Source: Candidatus Latescibacterota bacterium (GTDB lineage Bacteria > Eisenbacteria > RBG-16-71-46 > SZUA-252). From it: a stretch of DNA of 20,502 nt. Under the pieces are notes generated by a model. That model made no database searches, had not been told where the DNA came from, and saw only the letters and a list, made by a program, of their open reading frames with translations. Made by a program: the position numbers and the translations under genes. Shown here piece after piece: positions 1-5,131 of the stretch. How positions within the stretch are numbered: the stretch's first letter is position 1; every line of letters starts with the position of its first letter. The stretch lies in NCBI GenBank assembly GCA_016207265.1, contig JACQPZ010000134.1, positions 1 to 20,502 of the forward strand, read 5' to 3'.

Positions 1-509
1 ATCGCGTCCACGGGACACGCCGGAACGCACGCGCCGCAATCGATGCACTCGTCGGGATGAATATAGAGCATTTCCGCCACCACAAAGTCCGCCTCGTCCT
101 TCCGGGGATGAATACAGTCCACCGGACAGACGTCCACGGGGACGACCGTGTCCACGCCCTGAACGATGGCGTAGTCGTTGAAGACGCCGCCGCACGACGC
201 GCACGCGCCCATCGAGATGACCCACTTGGGCTCGGGCATCTGGTCGTAGATGCGCTTCAGGACCGGGGCCATCTTCTTGCTGACGCGCCCCGCGACGATC
301 ATGAGATCCGCCTGGCGCGGCGATGCCCGGAACACCTCGGCGCCGAAGCGCGCGAGGTCGTAACGGGAGGCGCTGCTCGCCATCATCTCGATCGCGCAGC
401 ATGCCAGGCCGAACGTGGCGGGCCAGAGCGAGGACCGCCGGGCCCAGTTGACCATCTTCTCGACGGACGTGGTAAGGATGCCGTCCGGGACTAGCTCTTC
501 GATTCCCAC
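1..509 (-). CDS. nuoB: NuoB-like complex I subunit fused in frame to a ferredoxin segment (partial, runs off left edge)
   Basis: The first 127 residues are clear NADH-quinone oxidoreductase subunit B, the subunit that holds cluster N2 next to the quinone site. Visible motifs are FGLACCAIEMM (Cys37, Cys38) and GACASCGG (Cys103). Where NuoB should continue as VDVYVPGCPPRPE, the frame instead reads VDVCPVDCIHP and then DECIDCGACVPACPVDA, which is the body of an FdxA-type 7Fe/8Fe ferredoxin lacking its first cysteines. Cys132 falls by position where the fourth N2 ligand would be. The start is GTG at 509, with GAGAGG about 9 bases upstream and the family-typical N-terminus MGIEE. The reading frame is still open at base 1. 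Its own promoter lies at 583-611. The NuoB identity of residues 1-127 is near certain. Whether the fusion is biological or an assembly join is open. Confidence 0.85.
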   Translation of the reverse strand, partial: MGIEELVPDGILTTSVEKMVNWARRSSLWPATFGLACCAIEMMASSASRYDLARFGAEVFRASPRQADLMIVAGRVSKKMAPVLKRIYDQMPEPKWVISMGACASCGGVFNDYAIVQGVDTVVPVDVCPVDCIHPRKDEADFVVAEMLYIHPDECIDCGACVPACPVDA

Positions 510-527
510 GCCGTTACGCCTCTCTCA

Positions 528-545
528 GGCCGGCCGCGACCGGCC
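528..545 (-). promoter_or_regulatory. Stem-loop in nuoB leader, just upstream of the ribosome binding site
   Basis: GGCCGG (528-533) and CCGGCC (540-545) can pair as a 6-bp all-GC stem with a 6-base loop. It lies in the predicted 5' leader of the nuoB-like transcript, immediately before its GAGAGG ribosome binding site. An effect on translation is only inferred. Chance hairpins are common in DNA this GC-rich, and no U-tract is present, so it is not a terminator. Confidence 0.3.
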
Positions 546-582
546 AAGTGATTGTGCCGTCTTGGGAAAGCCTTCGATCGGT

Positions 583-611
583 ATTTTATCAGCGGCCGCC
601 CGGCCCGTCAA
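583..611 (-). promoter_or_regulatory. Sigma70-type promoter (extended -10) for the nuoB-like gene
   Basis: Read on the minus strand, the -35 box is TTGACG (611-606), the spacer is 17 bases, and the -10 box is TAAAAT (588-583) preceded by TGA, which makes an extended -10. Both hexamers match consensus at 5 of 6 positions. Transcription should start near 576, leaving a leader of about 67 bases before the GTG at 509. The -35 box directly abuts the stop codon of the ZIP transporter gene (612-614), so nuoB can be expressed independently of the nuoI-zip transcript. Confidence 0.75.
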
Positions 612-1373
612 TCAGAACCCCAGCCACGCGAGCAGCGCGTCGCTCGCGTAGAAGAAGAGAACTCCTCCGAATACCCAGATCGCCATCTTGATTCCCTTCG
701 TCTCGTTCACGACCGGGATCAGGTCGGAGGCTGCGACGTAGAGCGCCGCGCCGGTCGAGAACGGGAGCGCGTACCGCACAAGACCCGACCAGAGGGAGAT
801 CGTGAGGACGCCGGCGAGCGTCGCGAGGCCGAGCCAGGTGGCGCTGAGCGCCGCCGCGCGGGGGGATCGCCCCGCCGCCGTCATGATGGACGCCACCGTG
901 AATCCCTCCGGGACCTTGTGCAGGAAGACGGCGATCGCGACGAGGATCCCGAGCGAGGGCTTCACGAGGAATCCGGAGCCGATCGATACGCCGTCGAAGA
1001 ACGTGTGGAGGAGGAGCCCGAAGAGCACCGTCGTGCCGACGACCGGCTCGACCCAGTGCTCGTGGTGCGTCTCTTCGCCGAAGTGGAAGTGTCCGACGAG
1101 GACATGCTCGGCCGCATGGACGAAGAGATAGCCGAGAAGGACGAGGGTCGCGACCTTGATCCCGGCCCCGGGGTGGGCCGCGGCGATGCGATAGCTCTCG
1201 GGGGTCATGCGCAGGATCACCGCGGCGAGCATGAAGCCCGCTCCGGCGGCCACGAGATGGCTTTGCCGGACCCGGTCCCATCCCCGCTTGCTCAGGGCGA
1301 GCAGACCGCCGGCGACGTTGGCGAGGCCGGCGATCAGCCCGCACGCCGCCGCCAGGATCCAGCCGTCGGGCAT
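612..1373 (-). CDS. ZIP-family divalent metal transporter
   Basis: A 253-residue polytopic inner-membrane protein of the ZIP (Zrt/Irt-like) family, which moves zinc or other divalent metals into the cytoplasm. The diagnostic metal-site helices are present: HTFFDGVSIGSGF (His123, Asp127) for TM4 and HKVPEGF (His152, Glu156) for TM5. A histidine-rich loop (His95 to His106, HFHFGEETHHEH) precedes TM4 and is a usual metal-binding segment. Length and number of hydrophobic segments fit the family. The ATG at 1373 has GGAGG 5 bases upstream. It follows nuoI by 18 bases and is probably cotranscribed with it, so it sits between two complex I genes. The exact metal cannot be told from sequence. Confidence 0.9.
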   Translation of the reverse strand: MPDGWILAAACGLIAGLANVAGGLLALSKRGWDRVRQSHLVAAGAGFMLAAVILRMTPESYRIAAAHPGAGIKVATLVLLGYLFVHAAEHVLVGHFHFGEETHHEHWVEPVVGTTVLFGLLLHTFFDGVSIGSGFLVKPSLGILVAIAVFLHKVPEGFTVASIMTAAGRSPRAAALSATWLGLATLAGVLTISLWSGLVRYALPFSTGAALYVAASDLIPVVNETKGIKMAIWVFGGVLFFYASDALLAWLGF

Positions 1374-1391
1374 CGACCCCTCCGGTCTCGC

Positions 1392-1847
1392 CTAGCGGCC
1401 GCGCACGATGCCGGGAGTGTGCGTCGTGCCGACCGGCGTCAGGAGCTGCTCCTTGCTGTAGATGAACGAGTCGCGGGAGTAGTCGGACAGCTCGAAATTG
1501 TGGCCGAGGAAGATGGCGTCCTCGGGGCATGCTTCCTCGCAATAGCCGCAGAAGATGCAGCGAAGCATGTCGATCTCGTAGCGTTTCGCGTATCGCTCCC
1601 CCACCGAGTACCGCTCCGTCTCCGTATTCTCCGCGGCCTCCATGTAGATCGCGTCCGCCGGGCACACGGCCGCGCAGAGCCCGCAGCAAACGCAGCGCTC
1701 CAGGCCATTCTCGTAGCGGTGAAGCTCGTGGAGCCCGCGGACGCGCGGGTACATCTTCATCTTCACGTCGGGATATTGGAGCGTGACGGGCTTCTTGAAA
1801 AAATGCGAGAGCGTGATCGAAAGCCCCTTCATCAGCTCGTATACCAT
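1392..1847 (-). CDS. nuoI: NADH-quinone oxidoreductase subunit I (2x[4Fe-4S] protein)
   Basis: A 151-residue complex I peripheral-arm subunit that carries clusters N6a and N6b and passes electrons towards NuoB/N2. Two CxxCxxCxxxCP motifs are visible: Cys52, 55, 58, 62 (RCVCCGLCAAVCP) and Cys97, 100, 103, 107 (RCIFCGYCEEACP). The segment NGLERC before the first cluster and FELSDYSRDSFIY after the second are typical of NuoI. The N-terminal amphipathic stretch (LMKGLSITLSHFF) is also family-like. The ATG at 1847 has GGGGAG 6 bases upstream. It is not in the usual nuoGHIJ neighbourhood: it is followed by a metal transporter and then by the nuoB-like ORF. A sigma70-type promoter lies at 1977-2005. 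Confidence 0.93.
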   Translation of the reverse strand: MVYELMKGLSITLSHFFKKPVTLQYPDVKMKMYPRVRGLHELHRYENGLERCVCCGLCAAVCPADAIYMEAAENTETERYSVGERYAKRYEIDMLRCIFCGYCEEACPEDAIFLGHNFELSDYSRDSFIYSKEQLLTPVGTTHTPGIVRGR

Positions 1848-1883
1848 TCGCCGCTCCCCGCATCCCGATCGGTGGGCGCCCGC

Positions 1884-1900
1884 GCCGGCCCGGAGCCGGC
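1884..1900 (-). promoter_or_regulatory. GC-rich inverted repeat in nuoI leader
   Basis: GCCGGC (1884-1889) and GCCGGC (1895-1900) flank five bases and can form a 6-bp stem in the leader between the predicted start site (about 1970) and the nuoI ATG at 1847. The remaining 1848-2001 spacer holds the promoter and nothing else that I can identify. A regulatory role is inference only. Confidence 0.25.
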
Positions 1901-1976
1901 AGGCGACGCCATCCCGGGATTCATGTCAACGATTTGTGAAACAGCGTGTTACGCGGCCCGCGTTCGCAGCCGTGTG

Positions 1977-2005
1977 ATTATAGGCGGGGAGGGCGGGAGG
2001 GTCAA
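1977..2005 (-). promoter_or_regulatory. Near-consensus sigma70-type promoter for nuoI-zip
   Basis: On the minus strand, TTGACC (2005-2000) is followed by exactly 17 bases and then a perfect TATAAT (1982-1977). Transcription should start near 1970, giving a leader of about 120 bases before the nuoI ATG. The -35 box overlaps the TGA stop (2002-2004) of the upstream AAA+ regulator gene, so the regulator's transcript would read through the promoter. This is one of the clearest promoters in the window. Confidence 0.8.
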
Positions 2006-4320
2006 GCGGTGGAGCCGTACTCCTCGGGACGGATGTCCAGCTTCTTCATCTTGTAGAGTAGCGTCGTCCGCTTCATGTTTCCCAGGCTCCGGGCGGCTTC
2101 CGACTGGTTGCCGTCGTGGGCGCGGAGGGCCATGAGGATTTGATCCCGCTCGCTTCGATTCTCGGAGCGGGCGGACGACCGGTGCGGCGAAGGCGCGCGA
2201 CCCGTGGAGCGGCGCGTCGGGCGGATCGGAACCAGCTCCGGTCCGATTCGGTCTCCGTCTTGGGCCAGCGCGACCGTGCGTTCGATCGAGGCCTTCAGCT
2301 CCTGGACGTTGCCGGGCCAGGTGTGGACGCGGAGCTCGGCCCACGCCTCTTCGGTCAGCGCGACCTCTTTCTTCGCCTGGGCGCACGAGAGGCCCAGAAC
2401 GTACCGCCCGATCAGCTCGATGTCGTCGGCGCGGTCGCGGAGCGGGGGCATTTCGAGCCGGATGCCGTTCAACCGGTAGTAGAGATCGTCGCGGAAAAGC
2501 CCCCGTCTCACGAGAGACGCGAGGTCGCGCGTCGAGGCGGCGATCACGCGGACGTCCACCTGGCGCACGCCGGCGGCTCCGACGCGGCGCAGCTCCCCCA
2601 TTTCGATGACGCGGAGGAGCTTCGCCTGGGCGCCCACCAGAAGCTCGCTCACTTCGTCGAGGTAGATCTCCCCGCCGTTCGCGGCCTCGAAAAGACCCGC
2701 GCGGGTCGCTCCGGTGCCCAATCCCACCACCCGATCCTGCCCGAAGAGATCGGCGTCCAGATGCCCTTCGGGGAGCGACGCGCAGCGGCCGACCACGAAC
2801 GGCCGGTTCCGCCGCTCGCCCAGCTCATGGGCCGCGCGGGCGAGAAGCTCCTTGCCGCACCCCCGCTCCCCGAGGATGAGGATGGGAAGGCGGCTGGCCG
2901 CGGCGCGATCCAGGATTCGAATCAGCTCCACGATCCGCGGGTCCTGCGTCACGATTCCAAAACGGAAGCAGTCGGGGTCCGCGCGATCGGGCCGCGCTTG
3001 GGCCGTGCCGCTCCGGCGCGCCTGCGAGGGAGGCGCGGGCTGGAGCTCCACACCGAGCACCTTCTCGATGCGCTCCACCCACCGGTCGAGGTTCATGGTC
3101 ATCGCGAGGCTCCGGGCTTCCCAGAGATAGTCCCGGCCCGCGCGGCGCTCCTCGGCGTCCCCGCCCGCGAGCAACGCCTCCCCGCTCCAGACGAGCATGC
3201 GCATGAGCTCGTAGCCCGCCTCGAGCTTTCGGAGGAGCTGGATCCCCTCGCGCGCGACGCGGAGCGCCCGCTCGCGATGCCCGAGGATCTGATTCGCCAT
3301 CGCCATGACGCGGCAGGTGGCGGCCTCCTCGAACCGATCGTTGATCCGGCGCGCGACCCTAAGGCCCCGCTCGCAGGTGATGAGCGCCCGGTTCGGCTCT
3401 CCGATCCGCACGTGGACCTCGGCAAGCCGGCGGCACAGCTCGGGGATCAGGTCGCCCTCCGGCGCAAGCCGTTCCGCGAGCAGAAGCCCTTGGTCGTACC
3501 GCTCGATCGCGGTCTGGTTGTCATATCGGTCGAGCGCCACGTCGCCCAGGTACTCGAGCGCGATCACGTGCTCACGCTCGAACCCGTGCTCCTCGGCCTC
3601 CGAGAGAGCGCCGCGGACCTGGGTCTCCGCGCCGCGGAGGTCGCCCTGGATCCTCAGCCTTTGCCCGAGACAGAGCCGCGTCTGGACCTTTCCGCGCGAG
3701 TGGCCGCGCTCGCCGAAGAGACTCCGGGCGCGGTTCAACTCGTAATCGGACTGTTCGAACTGCCCGAGCTTGGCCAGGGCGATGCTCAGGTTGAGGGAGA
3801 AATTCGCTTCCTCGTGGTAGAGCCCCGCGCCGCGCGCCTGGAGCTGCCCGCGGACGAATTCGCCCACCGCGCGCTGGATCTCTCCCGCGCTCAGGAAACA
3901 GAGCCCGAGGAGGTTCCGGCTGCGGAGCATCCCCTCCAGGTCTTCGAAATCCCACCGGCTGATGTGGTAGGCGGCGCGGAAGTGCTCCTCCGCGCGCGAC
4001 GGACGCCCGATGCGCCAGACGGCGCGCCCGGCGGCGATGTGAAACTCGAGGATGGCTTTCTTGTCGCCGGGCTCGTGCGCATACAGTTCCTCGAGCACGC
4101 GCTCCGCCGCTTCGGCGACCTCCCGCCAGCGCCCGAGCCCGAGCAGGGCGCGGCAACGCGCCAGCGTGATCGAACGCCCCAGCTCCGCGGGCAGCGCGCC
4201 GCCGCTCTGGATTTCCGCGATCAAATCGAGGGCGGCGCCGAATCGGGCGTGGGAGATCAACTCCTCCAAACGCTTCTCGATGGCGGTCGATTCAGCGCCG
4301 TGCGTGCGCTCGATGCTCAT
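2002..4320 (-). CDS. TPR-AAA+-Fis HTH transcriptional regulator lacking the GAFTGA loop
   Basis: A 772-residue NtrC-like regulator. Residues about 20-420 are helical repeats of TPR character, a likely protein- or peptide-binding sensor in place of a receiver domain. Residues about 453-690 form the AAA+ domain, with Walker A GERGCGKE (484-491), Walker B EIYLDE (Asp555, Glu556), a putative arginine finger in FRDDLYYRL (610-617), and WPGNVQEL in the lid. Residues 724-763 are a Fis-type helix-turn-helix (GNQSEAARSLGNMKRTTLLY). After LFG, where sigma54 activators have GAFTGA, this protein reads VVGLGT (531-536). It is therefore unlikely to remodel sigma54 and may act with sigma70, as TyrR does. 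The ATG at 4320 has GAGGA 3 bases upstream. It follows the small secreted-protein gene by 58 bases. Confidence 0.88.
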   Translation of the reverse strand: MSIERTHGAESTAIEKRLEELISHARFGAALDLIAEIQSGGALPAELGRSITLARCRALLGLGRWREVAEAAERVLEELYAHEPGDKKAILEFHIAAGRAVWRIGRPSRAEEHFRAAYHISRWDFEDLEGMLRSRNLLGLCFLSAGEIQRAVGEFVRGQLQARGAGLYHEEANFSLNLSIALAKLGQFEQSDYELNRARSLFGERGHSRGKVQTRLCLGQRLRIQGDLRGAETQVRGALSEAEEHGFEREHVIALEYLGDVALDRYDNQTAIERYDQGLLLAERLAPEGDLIPELCRRLAEVHVRIGEPNRALITCERGLRVARRINDRFEEAATCRVMAMANQILGHRERALRVAREGIQLLRKLEAGYELMRMLVWSGEALLAGGDAEERRAGRDYLWEARSLAMTMNLDRWVERIEKVLGVELQPAPPSQARRSGTAQARPDRADPDCFRFGIVTQDPRIVELIRILDRAAASRLPILILGERGCGKELLARAAHELGERRNRPFVVGRCASLPEGHLDADLFGQDRVVGLGTGATRAGLFEAANGGEIYLDEVSELLVGAQAKLLRVIEMGELRRVGAAGVRQVDVRVIAASTRDLASLVRRGLFRDDLYYRLNGIRLEMPPLRDRADDIELIGRYVLGLSCAQAKKEVALTEEAWAELRVHTWPGNVQELKASIERTVALAQDGDRIGPELVPIRPTRRSTGRAPSPHRSSARSENRSERDQILMALRAHDGNQSEAARSLGNMKRTTLLYKMKKLDIRPEEYGSTA

Positions 4321-4378
4321 GAGTCCTCAGGGGATCCGGCGTACGGCCGGCGCTCGGGTCGATTGCGATGATCGCCTC

Positions 4379-4702
4379 TCAGCGAACCGCGAGGCGAGCC
4401 AGTAGTCGAAGATAGAGGCCGAACTTGCCGGACGCGCCGAGCTGACGAAGGATCTGCGCCTGGCTTCCCGAGACCGCTCCCTGGCCTCCCCACTTCGCCG
4501 CCTTTCCAGTCGGCTTCGGAGTGGGACTCGGCAGGTCGTCCCCCGTCGGGTCCCCGGTTCCGTACGGCTCACCCCCGGGCCCGTCGGCCGTGTACGGCTT
4601 TGCGACCGCCGGGCCGGTGGCGAACGACGTCGCGAGAATGAGCGCGGCGATCAGCGTGAGCATGACCCCGACGCGAAGCAGCCGCACGCCCAACGTCACC
4701 AT
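4379..4702 (-). CDS. Small secreted Gly/Pro-rich protein of unknown function
   Basis: I do not recognise this 107-residue protein. From the ATG at 4702 it has a textbook Sec signal peptide: a basic start (GVRLLRVG), a hydrophobic core (VMLTLIAALILATSFA) and an A-x-A site (AVA followed by KP). The mature part begins with a Gly/Pro/Asp-rich low-complexity stretch (GEPYGTGDPTGDDLPSP) and ends with a basic, helix-prone tail (GLYLRLLARLAVR). A longer frame starts at 4780. I prefer 4702 because GGAGG lies 8 bases upstream and the signal peptide then starts properly. It is 58 bases upstream of the TPR-AAA+ regulator gene in the same direction and probably cotranscribed with it. That it is exported and not lipidated (no lipobox cysteine) is well supported. 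Any signalling role is speculation. Confidence 0.6.
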   Translation of the reverse strand: MVTLGVRLLRVGVMLTLIAALILATSFATGPAVAKPYTADGPGGEPYGTGDPTGDDLPSPTPKPTGKAAKWGGQGAVSGSQAQILRQLGASGKFGLYLRLLARLAVR

Positions 4703-5022
4703 CGGCAGAGCCTCCGCGAGTCCGGCCCGTGCGAGTCCTTGCAGGGGAGTGGATCCCCCGGCACCGTGTATTCGACCCATAATGGACGCTCCCGAGCGAC
4801 CGATGCGTCAGCACCGCGCTCTGCTTGAACACCATGAACTGCAGGGGACTTTCGTGGCGGGGGGAATTCCGACGACGTGGCGCCAAACCGTGCTGCTGTA
4901 TCGAATCGCGTGCTTCCGTTCGGAGCCATGCGCACCCTTCCATTGGGTAGTGCGGACCGGCCACCTTGGAAAGCCTAGCACATCCGAGCGCCAAGATCAA
5001 CGGGAAAAGGACCTTAGCCGTC

Positions 5023-5053
5023 GGGGACGTCCCCCGGCAGGGCGTCCCGGGAC
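5023..5053. promoter_or_regulatory. Candidate operator: two GGGAC/GTCCC palindromes 20 bp apart
   Basis: A perfect 12-bp palindrome, GGGGACGTCCCC, occupies 5023-5034. A perfect 10-bp palindrome, GTCCCGGGAC, occupies 5044-5053 and overlaps the -35 box of the cyclase promoter. Both are built from the same GGGAC/GTCCC half-sites, and their starts (5024 for the inner 10 bp, 5044) are 20 bp apart, about two helical turns. This layout suits a dimeric repressor or activator acting on the promoter at 5049-5077. It could also fold as RNA, but it lies upstream of the predicted start site. No regulator can be named. Confidence 0.4.
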
Positions 5054-5077
5054 AGGGATCGGCCGCCATGATATAAT
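5049..5077 (+). promoter_or_regulatory. Extended -10 promoter for the GGDEF gene
   Basis: The -35 box is GGGACA (5049-5054, 4 of 6 matches), the spacer is 17 bases, and the -10 box is a perfect TATAAT (5072-5077) preceded by TGA (5069-5071), which makes an extended -10. Transcription should start near 5084, about 48 bases before the ATG at 5132. The -35 box is contained in a perfect palindrome, so operator control by occlusion is plausible. Confidence 0.7.
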
Positions 5078-5131
5078 CAGACGGTCGCGAATTCCCGGAC
5101 AGCTCTGCGCGCGCACCCGAGAACACAGGGA

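Larger units (their letters stand above)
4703..5131. other. 429-bp divergent intergenic region
   Basis: This spacer separates the minus-strand secreted-protein gene from the plus-strand diguanylate cyclase gene. The right third holds the cyclase promoter and two palindromes, listed separately. I found no convincing minus-strand promoter for the secreted protein: TTGATC (minus strand, 5000-4995) has only a poor -10 partner (TAGGCT). Open frames crossing the spacer on the minus strand give composition-driven translations with no recognisable motif. No tRNA-like fold or terminator was seen. Confidence 0.6.

Noticed and set aside
1924..1929. Perfect TTGACA on the minus strand in the nuoI leader
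   Set aside because: There is no acceptable -10 box at 16-18 bases downstream, and the full promoter at 1977-2005 is better.
552..2135. Long plus-strand open frame across nuoI and the ZIP gene
   Set aside because: It is antisense to two recognised genes and crosses the nuoI promoter, with no recognisable protein features.
2116..4371. Long plus-strand open frame opposite the AAA+ regulator (751 codons)
   Set aside because: It is a GC-driven antisense shadow: composition is Arg/Ala/Glu/Pro-rich, there are no motifs, and the minus-strand gene has clear domains.
4703..4780. Longer start (ATG at 4780) for the small secreted protein
   Set aside because: It places 26 polar or Gly-rich residues before the signal peptide. 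The ATG at 4702 has a good ribosome binding site and a proper signal peptide, although GGGAG also precedes 4780, so it is not fully excluded.
4569..5126. Minus-strand open frame of 185 codons across the intergenic region, with a hydrophobic VLFPLILALGC stretch
   Set aside because: The stretch looks lipoprotein-like but lies far from the start. The C-terminal half is an Arg-rich shadow of the secreted-protein gene, and the frame would run through the cyclase promoter.
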